From NCBI GenBank assembly GCA_951802195.1, contig OX637632.1:920840-984839 (forward strand): DNA of 64,000 nt, written 5' to 3'. Every line of letters starts with the position of its first letter. Positions within the stretch are counted from its first letter, which is position 1. The DNA is from Tausonia pullulans (taxonomy: Eukaryota > Basidiomycota > Tremellomycetes > Cystofilobasidiales > Mrakiaceae). Position numbers and translations under genes: made by a program. Below, in pieces: positions 35,401 to 45,835 of this stretch. The notes under the pieces were generated by a model. It ran no database searches and had not been told where the DNA came from. It worked only from the letters and a program-made list of their open reading frames with translations.

Positions 35401-38400
35401 GACGAGTCGAGCAGCACCATGACGGGCCACTCGAGCAACACGGGGTGGGCCCTGGCCGACGGCCAGCAGGAGCTTGAGAACGAGGTTGAGATTCTCTTCT
35501 TCCCCAAGGGGAGTACCCTCGTTAAGGCGGGTGAGAAGCACGCGGGTCTCTTCTATGTCATTGATGGGTTCCTCGAGGTGTGTCGAGATCCGCTTCGTCG
35601 TCTCTGAAGGGAGACCTCCTGCTTAATTTCTCTTTACCTTCTGTCTTGGTTCTGTCTTGACAGGTCGTCATCCCTCCTCCCGAGGCAGACAAGAAGGCTC
35701 GCAAGGCCGCTGCCGACTTCACGGCCGCGGCGTCCTCCGAGCCGACGCCCCGGAGGAGCTCCTCGCCGTACAAGCACATGGGATCTGCCTCGATGCGCTC
35801 CGGCCGGTCCGGCGCTGCCTCGGCTGCCTCAACTTCAGCACCCGTCGTCCCTGTACCAGGCTCGACGCCGCTCTACACCGTCAAGCCTGGCGGGATCGCC
35901 GGATACTTGAGCGCGTTGAGCAACTCGGCGTCCTATGTCGATCTCATGTGAGAACCTTTGTTCTCTTTCTTGTGGTCTCGGCAGGAGACTGACCTGTTTA
36001 ATCTCACAGCACCAAGACGGACGCCTATGTCGGCTTCCTCCCTGCCGACGCCCTCGAACGACTCCTCGAGCGCCGCCCCATCGTCCTCTTGACGCTCGCC
36101 AAGCGGCTCATCTCGCTCCTCTCACCGCTCATGCTCCACATCGACGCTTCGCTCGACTGGATGCAGCTCGACGCCGGCCAGGTGCTCTATCGCCAGGGCG
36201 AGCCCTCGGACTCGATCTACATCGTCATCAACGGCCGGCTGAGGGCCATCCAGGAGACCGAGGGCGGGACTGTTGAGACCATCGCAGAGCACGGCCAGGG
36301 AGAGAGTGTTGGCGAACTCGACGTCATCATGACCGTCCCGCGAGGCAACACTGTCCACGCCATCCGTGATACCGAGGTCGCCCGAATGCCTCTGACGCTC
36401 TTCAACGCCATCTCGATCCGCCACCCGGCCACGACGATCAAGTTCCTCCGGCTCATCGCCTCGCGCGTGACCAAGGAGGTCAATGTTCGGTCCCAACGAG
36501 CGGCGCCTCCTCCAGGAGCGCTCGAGCTTACGCCGTCCAATCTCAATCTCAAGACGATCGCCATCCTTCCTTCGTCCAAGTCGGTCCCCGTCGCGGCATT
36601 CGCCAAGAAGCTCCGAGCAGCGCTCGAGGCCATCGGCGCGCCGACAGCTTATCTCGACCAAACATCGGTCATGCGCCACCTCGGCCGACACACGTTTTCG
36701 ACCATGGGCAAGCTCAAGGTCGCCGGGTGGCTTGCGGAGCAGGAGCAACAGTACCGGATGGTCCTCTACGTCGCTGACACTGCCGTTTCGTCCCAATGGA
36801 CGGTAACCTGCATCCGACAGGCCGACTACGTCATGGTCGTTGGTATGGGCGATGACCCGAGTCTAGGAGAGTACGAGCAGCTCCTTCTGGCCAAGAAGAC
36901 AACCGCCCGCAAGGAGCTCGTCCTCCTCCACCCGGATCGCACCGTCCCGTCGGGTTCGACCCGTCCTTGGCTCAAGGTCGGTAGCTGTCCTCCGTCTCGA
37001 TTTCCTTACACCTTTCGCTGCTGATCCCTTGAACACCCCTCACCAGGAACGACCCTGGATCTCTCAGCACCACCATGTCGAGCTCCCCGGCCTTGTTGTC
37101 TCGACCAAACCGACACACGCTGCCCATGACCCCAAGGCCGTCGTCGCCTTCAAGCACCTCCGGGAGAAAGTCCAGACCCAGATCAAGCGCTTCCGCGGGC
37201 TCCAGCCTCATCGGGTGAGGACCTCGCCGCAGATGTCGGACTTTGCGCGTCTCGCGAGGAGGCTCTGCGGAGCGTCCATCGGTGTCGTCCTGGGCGGCGG
37301 CGGAGGCCGGGGTATCTCGCACATCGTACGTCGTCCAGTTCCCTCTTCTCCCTAACACAAGCGTCAGCTGATGCCGCATCGTTCCAAAGGGCTTCCTCCA
37401 GGCGCTTGAGGACGAGGGCGTGCCGATCGACATGATCGGTGGATGCTCCATAGGAGCCTTCGTCGGCGGCCTCTACGCCAAGGACGGCAACCTTCTCGGC
37501 ACGACGGCCCGTACTAAGCAGTTCAGTGGCAGGATGGCTTCAGTGTGGAGGTAGGTTAGCGCACGACAGAGAACAGGAACAGTCGCTGATGTCAAGGGCT
37601 TCTCTGTAGACTCCTGAGTGACGTCACGTTCCCGACAATCTCGTACACGACTGGTCATGAGGTGAGAGCCTTCTGAAGACGGGGAGAAAGCAAGATCCGG
37701 CTGACGCGACTCGCGCCTCCTACAGTTCAACCGTGGTATCTTCAAAGCCTTTGACGACGTCCACCTTGAGGACCTCTGGCTCCCTTTCTTCTGCAACTCG
37801 ACCTCGCTCAACTGGTCTCGGATGGAGATCCACACAACTGGCTACGCCTGGCGCGCTGTTCGCGCGAGCATGACGTACGTCGATGGGTCGGCTTTCCCAC
37901 GCCTCGATGGGCGAGTACCTCTGACTTGAGCTCCCACCCCATAGTCTTGCGGGTCTCCTCCCTCCTCTTTCAGAGAACGGAAACAGTTGGTCCTTGCACA
38001 TTCGTCGAGACTTGCTTCATGGCTGACGCATCCTTTCCAGTGCTGGTCGATGGTGGTTACAGTGCGTTGAGAGCGACGATATTTCGCTTTCGAGACGCCT
38101 GCTGACTTTTTTTTGTTACCTCCTTCGTGCTGTATTCAGTCGACAACTTGCCCGTAAGTCTCTCTGTCCTCTCCCGCGCGTCGTTCGCTTCAGCTTACTG
38201 ACTGCTTCGCTTGTTTTCTCTAGGTCTCGACTATGACCTCCATGGGCGCGTCCAGGATTTTTGCAATCGACGTCGGTGGCGTTGATGACCCGTCACCGAG
38301 GAATTACGGCGACTCTGTCTCGGGTTTCTGGGTGCTGCTGAACAGGTCCGTGTATTCGTGCATTGAGAGCACTGGGCAAGCGAGCTGACACTTTCCTCAC

Positions 38401-38860
38401 TTGGCATCAGGTACAACCCCTTCTCGGACGCTCGCCTCATCCCAACCCTCACCGAGGTCACCTCGCGTCTGACCTAGTATGTCTCTCATACCGGCGTCTA
38501 TGTTCTACAAAGTACTCTGACGCCTAGCTCGCTTCCTACAGCGTCTCTAGCATTAAATCCCTTGAGGAGGCCAAGGCCACTCCGGGCGTCCTCTACCAGG
38601 CCATGCCCGTCCAAGCCTACAGTGTGTCCCTCTAAGCTGTCTTTCTTCGCGAATTGTGCGCTAAACTTCGCCTCCCCCCAGCTACCATGGGTGGCTTTTC
38701 CTCGTTCGACGAGATCCACAAGATCGGAGTCGAAGCCGGCACAGCCCAGCTCCACGCCTGGCGCGCCGAGGGCCGCCTCCCGACGGGCTTCCTCGACGGT
38801 ACCAAGGCCAGGGTCACCCGGGCCAAGGGCAGCGTCCGACTGAGGCGGAACTCGATCTGA
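32433..38860 (+). CDS. NTE1: Lysophospholipase NTE1 (patatin-type phospholipase B with cyclic-nucleotide-binding folds)
   Basis: Nineteen exons: 32433-32609, 32746-32935, 33045-33192, 33329-33858, 33987-34073, 34139-35577, 35664-35947, 36010-36976, 37047-37325, 37390-37550, 37610-37661, 37726-37874, 37945-37985, 38041-38061, 38140-38153, 38224-38345, 38411-38476, 38542-38621, 38682-38860; 1661 aa. Hydrophobic N-terminal segments (~10-55 and ~62-80) anchor it in the ER. Cyclic-nucleotide-binding-like folds lie near 150-300, 820-950 and 1000-1090 ([19 protein letters not shown]). The C-terminal patatin domain has the oxyanion motif GGGGGRG, nucleophile S1387 in GCSIG and D1505 in DGG, an intact Ser-Asp dyad. 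It deacylates phosphatidylcholine and lysophosphatidylcholine to glycerophosphocholine. A Ser-rich insert of more than 350 residues (exon 6) separates the first two nucleotide-binding folds. Exons 14 and 15 are 21 and 14 nt. Confidence 0.94.
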
Positions 38861-39000
38861 GCGAAAGAACCGTGGAGAGAGAGAGAGCGGGCGATGAAGA
38901 TTTGATTCCTCCTAGGTTTACAATGTTCACCCGCCCCGATCAGATTGCCCAATATCAATACCAATTAATCTAAATACCACTCTCTCTCCTCTACTCCCGA

Positions 39001-41657
39001 TCATGAGGGCTTGCTTCTTGCCGACGACGTCCAAGCGGGAAGGACGGGTCGTGGTGTTGACGGCGGGGCCTCGAGAGCGAAGGCTGTTGTTGGCTCATTC
39101 TTGTCGTCTTCCTTGGCATCAGCGAGCAGGTCCATAAACTCGTGAGCGAGCGTGCTGGCATGCGTGCTGAGGGAAGGAGAGAAAGCGTCAGCGAGTCGAT
39201 CTCTGAAGAGGAACGATATGAGAAGAGCCTCCTGACCGCGAGCCATTGCCGAAGTGCTTGACCTTTAGACCCGCCGGCGTCCGAGCGCGCGAGAAGGCGA
39301 CGTAGATCTGGCCTGGAGAGGGCAACCCAGGGTGTGAGTTAGTAAATGCCAGTGAACGAGCGAGGGGCGGGGCTCACCAGAGGCAAAGATCCTTGAGCAG
39401 TCGACGACGACGCGATCCATGGTTTGACCCTGAGACTTGTGGATCGTGAGCGCCCAGCCGACTGTCAAGAAGGGAGCGGTTAGAAGGAAGTTTTTATGTT
39501 GCGCAGAGAGAGGAGGGACGGACGAATCAAAGGAACCTAATGCATGCAAGCCAAAGTCAGCAAGAAGCAGCAGGAAGGGAATCTGGGACCAGGGGAGGAG
39601 CTGACCTGCTTCCGCAAACCGATGGGTACGCCCTGCGAGTCCTCGACCGGAAAGATCGTCGGGACAAAGAGGAACTCGCCGCCGTTGTCGATCTCGACGA
39701 CTGGGTAGAGTGTCTCGTCCAGCTCGGGCAGCACGTCCTTGTACGGTATCTGGATGAGTCCCTCTTCGGAAGACGGCTGATTCGGGGGCATCTCGGCATG
39801 GTCGTTGTTATCGTCCTCGCCATTCGAGTGCATCGTTGCAGCCACCTCGTTATCGTCCGGCTCTGCCAGCAACCCGGCCTCCTCACAGAAACCAATATCA
39901 ACGCCATCATCAGGTATCTCGCCTGCCTCGGCCTTCTTCGTCTTGCGCTTGCCGCTCGTCGCAGTCGGGATCTTGCGGGCCTCGGCCTCCTTCAGCGTGA
40001 TAAAGTCGCGGACATAGCCGAGACTGCCGTTGACGATTTGGCCTGGGAGGATGTTCTGAAGGAAGAAGGGGGGCATATCAGCGCCATCGAACGCGGGGAG
40101 AGAGGTGGACCCGCCAGGTGACCTACGTGCACGCAGATCACTCGCGCTGAGAGGTGGAAGGGTGTCGGTCAGCCCATCTGGGACTGATGATTAACAGGAA
40201 GGAAGAATCTTTCACCTCCTCGTTTCAACTTGATCTCACGAGGCCCTCGCATCTCCTGCCTAATTTCGGCCTTTCTCATCTGACGATCCGGGAGCGAGAT
40301 CTTGTCGATGCCTTCAGGCCAGACGGCCTCCTCCAAGATGACGTCGTGGGAACGGTAGCTGAGGTGAGGTCCATCGATTTGCCTTAGACGCCTCTGATTC
40401 TCGATGTCAACCTCGCGCCGTGTTGCAGCCCTAACGACGGGAGAAGACAACAGTCAGCATGCAGATCAGCCAAGTCCAGTTGTAGCGAGTTCGATGCTCA
40501 CAGGATGACAGGCTCAAAACCGTCGGTCCATTCCGTCTTGGAGAGCTCTCGGAAGAACTCAGCCGTGTCAGGGGGCGCTGCACCGCGGCGGATGGTGTTG
40601 AGGTGATGGACAAAGACTGGGTCCGTCTGACGGTAAATCTCCTTGAGCACAAAAGCTCGTGGAAGAGACTTCTGCCAGCTGCGAGCCTGGAAGGCAAAGT
40701 AGAAGGCCTCCGCGTGGTCGGCGACAGGTGGCAGCTGGAAGAAGTCGCCAGTTCTGTAGGTATGACGGCGTGAGACGGGCAGACTGGGGCGAAGAGGGGA
40801 GTCGAAGTGCGGACGAGACTCACACGATAACCTGGAGCCCACCGAAGGGCAATGAGTTGCCTCGAATCCGCCGTCCGAGCTCCTCAAGCTTATCAAAGAG
40901 CCGGCCGTCGATCATGGAGACTGTAGCAAGACGCAATGGGTTAGCCAATTCGAACCAAGAGTACATGCACATACCAGCACGCACTCTCGTCGATGATGAG
41001 GACATGGGCAGTCTTCCATGCTGCCTTGGCGTTGCGGTTTTTTTCGACCTTGTCCAGAAGAAAGGGGAGGCTCCCCCGGGCAGCACCAATGCCGGCCCAC
41101 GAGTGGACAGTTTTACCATTAATGTGAAGCGCCGAGATGCCGGTCGAGGAGGTGAGGGCGATGACCTTGTCACGGGCCTGGAGGGCGTCGACAATCTTGC
41201 GAAGGAGAAAGGTCTTGCCGGTTCCTGAGACCGTATGACGAGTCAACTGGGCGTGGCCGCTATGTCGCGGAAAAAGGCAAATCTCACCAGCTGAGCCCGT
41301 GAGGAAAAAACTCTGGCCGTTGATGGCTGCTCGGAGGACCTCCTGCTGCTCTGGGCCGAGGGTGTGGTCATCTGAGTATGCGAGGGCGCCGAGGCCGATC
41401 CGGTCTCCCTTGAAGCGCGGCGGTGGGTCAGCCTTCGTTGAGAGGTCATGTTTCCGAACGGCGACAGGAGAGAGAGTGGATGGAGGGCCGGGTACAACGT
41501 TAGGTGCTAATTCAGCAGATGGATGGGGTGTGGTGTGGAAGGAGCGGCGAATATGGGCCAGATTCGAAGAATCGGGGACAACGGTTGTGTGCCTCTCAAT
41601 TGTGCCCGAGCTTGAGAATGATGTGAGGGGAGGGCGTAATGGTGGGCGACGAGGCAT
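39001..41657 (-). CDS. PIF1: PIF1-family 5'-3' DNA helicase, probably mitochondrial
   Basis: Exons in transcript order: 41657-41288, 41224-40985, 40920-40824, 40753-40502, 40430-40216, 40146-40127, 40055-39606, 39536-39524, 39461-39378, 39312-39237, 39166-39001; 660 aa. Helicase motifs: Walker A GTGKT (K127), ALTSSTGISA, Walker B IIDEIS (D202/E203), GDFFQLPPV, the PIF1 signature LKEIYRQTD, and the C-terminal ALTIHKSQGQT and IYVAFSRA. The N-terminus is Arg/Ser-rich with RRSFHTT, consistent with a mitochondrial presequence. An acidic ~90-residue insert (exon 7) sits between the RecA lobes. Pif1 unwinds G-quadruplexes and R-loops in nuclear and mitochondrial DNA. Start: the first in-frame ATG is 41657; the frame stays open without ATG to 41783, so a short upstream coding exon is possible. 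Exons of 20 and 13 nt are needed to restore conserved motifs. Confidence 0.9.
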
Positions 41658-42292
41658 CAACCTCGGTGGAGGGGCCAATAACGCGAGCGACACGGCTCGT
41701 CGCAAAGTCGGAGGGTGAGGCCTCAAGGGCGAGGACGACGAGCTAAGAGAGGCCAGGCGAAGCGGGATCGCTCGCGTCAGCAAGGGATGAGACTGAGCGA
41801 AGGTCGAGACCCCATCATCCGCACCGTCTAGAGGAATCTTTGTCTAGCATGGAGGAGCAAAGGCAGCAGGGCATTGTTCGGTAGGCCAAGTATCCGCCGT
41901 CGGAGCTAGAGGGGGCGACGACGGCGACGACCGGTGTCCTCGCCGGAGAACTTCCGCTGGCAGCATTCGATACTACCGAGTAGGTCCCGATCCAGGATGA
42001 CGACCTCAGCAGGACCGGCCGCATCCGGGCGAGGTAAATCGCGCGTGGGAAGAGAGACGAGCAGGTCCAGTCTTAAGTGGAAGCGAGGCAGGTGGTGGTC
42101 GACGAATGAGACTCTCCTTGCTTGCACGCGACGCGTCTCAAAGGTGCTGCTAGCTGCCGCCGCGCATAACAGGAGGGCCATGCGACATATATGTAACTCC
42201 CCTTTTCTGAACAACGATGGGAGGATACAGCGAACCAAGAGGGGAGCACTCATGTATCGATGATTATCAAATTTGGAGATGGAAGTCCGTCT
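41658..42292. other. Intergenic region between PIF1 and aldo-keto reductase genes
   Basis: About 635 bases between the 5' end of PIF1 and the 3' end of the next minus-strand gene. It should hold the PIF1 promoter and the reductase 3' UTR. Two short ORFs on opposite strands (41906-42263) have no recognisable motif. No repeat seen. Confidence 0.4.
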
Positions 42293-43804
42293 CTAGGGAG
42301 TCTCGGTGACGTCCCAGTCGGTGACTGTGAATAGGCGGGACTATCAGAAGTCTGGCATGATTACTTTTGACGCAAGAGTACCCACTAAGGTACTCGTCCA
42401 GTGCGTCGAGGTCCTTGACCTCGCCCTCGCTGAGCTCAAAACCGTAGACGTCCACGTTGGACTCGATCCGGGCCTTAGAAACCGATTTGGGAATGCAGAT
42501 GAAGCCCTATGTGTTGAGAGAGGTCAAATAGGTCAGCGAGAAGCGCTCTGAGGTGGTGAGAGCTTCGGGTATGACCTTCTGGAGGGACCAGCGGATGAGG
42601 ACCTGGGCAGGCGTCACGTTGTGTGCTTTGGCAATCCTCTGAAGCACCGGGTGATCAAACTTGAGTGCTCGGACAAGGGGAGCCCCTGTGAGTGGTCGAG
42701 AGTCAGTCGTCAATCTCGACCAATAGGAGGGGAGGACCGGACGAACAGGCCTCGAGGTGAATCCCGTGCTCGCGGCAAAGCGCAACAAGGGGCTCGCTGA
42801 GGTTCCAGACTTGAGTCAGCACTTGGACAAACGCTAAGGGTGATTCGAGAGAGGGAGAGCAGGCGCACCGAGTCATGAACGGGTGAAGATCAACCTGGTT
42901 CAAAGAGGGGATTGTCTTGCACTCGGGCTTGGACTCGTCCGCAACACGAGCGATATGCTCCTTGATATGCTCGATACCCCAGTTAGAGACCTGCATGTGA
43001 GATCACACCGTCAGCTAGCAAGCGACACGCCGTGAAGGAAGTAGAAACCCACACCGATGCTCCTCAGCCGGCCGTCAGCCTTTGCCTTCTCCATAGCCTT
43101 CCAGCTGCTCTCACGGAGCTCGGGCCCGCCAATGGCCGAGTGCATGAGGTAGAGGTCGATCTAACGGGGGGAAAGTCGCGTCTCAAGATCAGTGACGCCC
43201 ATCATGTGCGCGAGACGATGTAACGCACGATTCCACCAGGCGCGTTGTCGAGCGAGTATTGAATCGCGTCGAGCGTCTTCTGGTATGATGTCGGAGCGCG
43301 AAGCTTGGTCGTGTAGAAGACCTCGGACCGGTCGAGCGAATGCTTGGCAAGGAAGACCTCGATGGCCTCCTTGCACGGCCGTTCATTCTCATACCCTGGA
43401 GATCGGCCAACTTCAGCGCTGGTGAGACAGAGAGAGAAGGGAAAAGACGTACAGGTGGCCGAATCGATGTGACGAACACCTGGAGAGATCGTTCAGCGCG
43501 CGTCAGGGCAGGATAAAGGCTAGACAGGGCGAGCGACGCCGTACACACCAGCCTCGAGGGCCCAGGTGACGGCTTGTATGGTCTCGTCGTCTGTCATTTC
43601 GTAGACGCCGAGGCCAAGCTGGGGGATCTCGACGCCGTCGTTGAGCTACACAGACGAAGGGATGAAGGGGATCGAAATAGGCAGCCAGTCGCGCTCGCGC
43701 TCGCTGTCAGCTCGCTGCTCAGCGATAGAAGCGTATGCTTTGTTGAGATGCGCTCCCCGACTTACGGTGACCTTGGTCTGGAGAGAGAGGGGTGCCGTCG
43801 ACAT
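42293..43804 (-). CDS. Aldo-keto reductase
   Basis: Exons in transcript order: 43804-43766, 43645-43549, 43479-43453, 43395-43229, 43160-43053, 42990-42869, 42796-42747, 42685-42576, 42506-42386, 42324-42293; 873 nt, 290 aa, normal for the family. It is a single TIM-barrel NADPH-dependent oxidoreductase. The catalytic tetrad is intact: D51 and Y56 in HIDSATWYEN, K85 in FYTTKL, H117 in LMHS. Cofactor and barrel motifs include [24 protein letters not shown] and IPKSVS. It resembles fungal cytosolic AKRs of the Gcy1/Ypr1 type that reduce aldehydes and ketones; the substrate cannot be told from sequence. Ten exons in 1.5 kb, including one of 27 nt. The next minus-strand gene ends only about 190 bases upstream of its start. 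Confidence 0.92.
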
Positions 43805-43995
43805 GGTGTGAGGGAGGGGGTGATGGGTGTCAGGATGACGAAGGAGGAAAGCGTGATGTCGGCCTCCCTTGCCCCTCCATTTTGCCCCGCAAAGTTGGCC
43901 CTGACCTATGACGAATCGCGTGCTATCTGTCGTTTCTCTTCTGCTCTCTCTCTCTGTGTCGCTTGCTTTAAACTGCAGGGCTGAATGGTTCAATC

Positions 43996-45605
43996 TCATA
44001 CATGTGCATTCGAGGCGCTGGTCTCGCTCGCCTCTCCGCCCTTTTCCGGATTGTCCACCAGGATGGCGCTCTCCATCTCCTCCCACACCTTGCGCCCGAG
44101 TGCTTCGTCGTCGACCAGCGCAGCGGGGACACTTGAGAAGACTCAGCGTCAGTAGATCCTCAAGACGAGGGAGGAGGAAAGCCGACTTCGGCTCACCCGA
44201 CAGCCCGGCAGTCCTTGACGACGCCACCCCAGCCGACGATGGATGGCGGCGCGCTTAGCGCAAAGAAGACCGACTGGACCGTGTTGAGCGAGCTCGGGGC
44301 GACGAGCATGCGGAGGGGCGTCAAGAGGACCCAGCTGTTTGTGGGCGGATAATGGAGTCAGTGAGAAGTCACCATGGGAGGAAAGTTTGAACCACTACGC
44401 CTTACCCGAGCGAGAGCAAGACCGAGTTCTGCGCGTCCACAAATGGTGCGATCACCGAGGAAGAGTGCCACCCTAGGGCGACGCAGGCCGTAAGGATAGG
44501 AGAGCGGATCTTGGGCGCAGCCACCGCTATCGTGGGTTTCAGAAGCGGCGGCGGGGCAGCATCCTCGCTCTCGTCGACGGGATCCGTCTTGGTTGTCCCC
44601 ACGTCGACGCCTTCGGGGACCATTGCGGGGCCTGTGGAACCGTCACCCTTGGCGGCAAGCGCGTCTAGGATGCGCTGGAAGTGCGAGGTAAAGACGATGG
44701 TCCTTATCGCGTGATGGGAGAGCCGGAGGGCATACGACGCTGGCGGGGTCGCATTAGGGAAGAGGAGCGGACTGGTCGAGAACCCCGCCGGGTAGATCGG
44801 GTGGAGGAGCGAAAGGAGCCGGATGGATCGCGCCGAGGTCTTGATCGAGTGCAGAATCTGGGGGAGGAAGAGCGTGAAGAAGAGGAACCGCGCCTTCTCG
44901 TTCTCGGTCGCGTCGAGGGGTGCGCAAGACGCGTCGACGTCCTTGGGCGATGTTGCGACAAGGTCCCGGTCAAGGACGTTGCCAACGCCATGGGCCCACA
45001 CTACAGCGTCGACATGCATGCCATCCTTGGTGCCCGCTGACAAGGACGAGGCCCAGAGGCGGACGAAGCGGAGAATATCGTGCTTCTTCCGCGGGTCAAG
45101 GACCTCGGCGCTGAGGAGGTCCGTCGACGCCCAACCGACCTGGGCGGGGGAAAGGTCTGGTTTCGAACCGGCTTTCCGCTGCTCCTCGCTGTCATCCTCT
45201 GGAGCTGGGGCAGCATAGGCTTTAGGGTTCTCAATGAGGGAGGAGCGAAGTCGGATGGCCTGGAGGAGGAAGAGAAGCTTGTCGGGGAGGGCCGGCGCGA
45301 GGTACACGGTCTGACAGTTGATGGTCGTGAGTTGGTCGAGGAGGGCCAGTACTTGCGGCGTGGGTGGACCCTGGACGGGTGTGTTGATCGATCCAGTCAG
45401 CGAGAGGAGGGAAGATTGCTCGACGATCAGCAGGACTCACAACTACGATGACTCTCCGACCCCTCCACTCTCGCTCCCACGTCGACTTGCGGCCCCGTAG
45501 CCAGGCGCGAAGCCAAAGTACGACGGCGACGACGGCGCCAGTGAGAAAGATCACACGGGATGAATATACCCCGGAAAAGAGGCTGGTGAGGACGTAGACA
45601 GCCAT
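43996..45605 (-). CDS. Membrane-anchored protein with diverged short-chain-dehydrogenase fold (uncharacterised)
   Basis: Exons in transcript order: 45605-45441, 45370-44406, 44334-44197, 44131-43996; 1404 nt, 467 aa. One N-terminal transmembrane segment (VIFLTGAVVAVVLWLRAWL, ~17-36) is followed by basic residues. A Rossmann-like beginning (RRVIVVGPPTPQVLALLDQL, ~50-70) and a later VDAVVWAHGVG, which resembles the SDR NNAG strand, suggest a diverged short-chain dehydrogenase. The usual TGxxxGxG and YxxxK motifs are not evident. It could belong to the fungal DUF1776-like group, but I cannot confirm that. Hydrophobic stretches near the end of exon 2 and start of exon 3 (WVLLTPLRMLV) may be membrane-associated. 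Catalytic function is doubtful. The ATG at 45605 is preferred over upstream near-cognate codons because the transmembrane segment follows it. Confidence 0.7.
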
Positions 45606-45835
45606 CGGGCTAGGGGTGGTGGTTACGGTCCAAGATGCGCCGTCAACCTCCACCTGTCTTCGCGAAGGGGTACGTGCCCAGTCGCACTGTCCTCACTGTC
45701 ATCTGAACTGCTCATAAGGGAAAAGGCATGATCGTCACAGGTGCAAGCTAGGGAAAGAAGAGAGGAGGGAAGGGGGTCGTGAAAAGGGTTTGTGCTGATG
45801 TATAAGAATGCTTGTCGTCGGAAAAATATCCCTCT

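Noticed and set aside
33228-35607. Separate plus-strand genes for the long frames at 33.2-35.6 kb
   Set aside because: They are exons 4-6 of NTE1. Phases join exactly to the nucleotide-binding and patatin exons.
43574-43984. Plus-strand ORF overlapping the aldo-keto reductase start
   Set aside because: It is antisense to exons and introns of the reductase, which has an intact catalytic tetrad and closed phases.
45231-45653. Start of the SDR-like gene at 45653
   Set aside because: That codon is GTG, not ATG. The first in-frame ATG is 45605, directly before the transmembrane segment.
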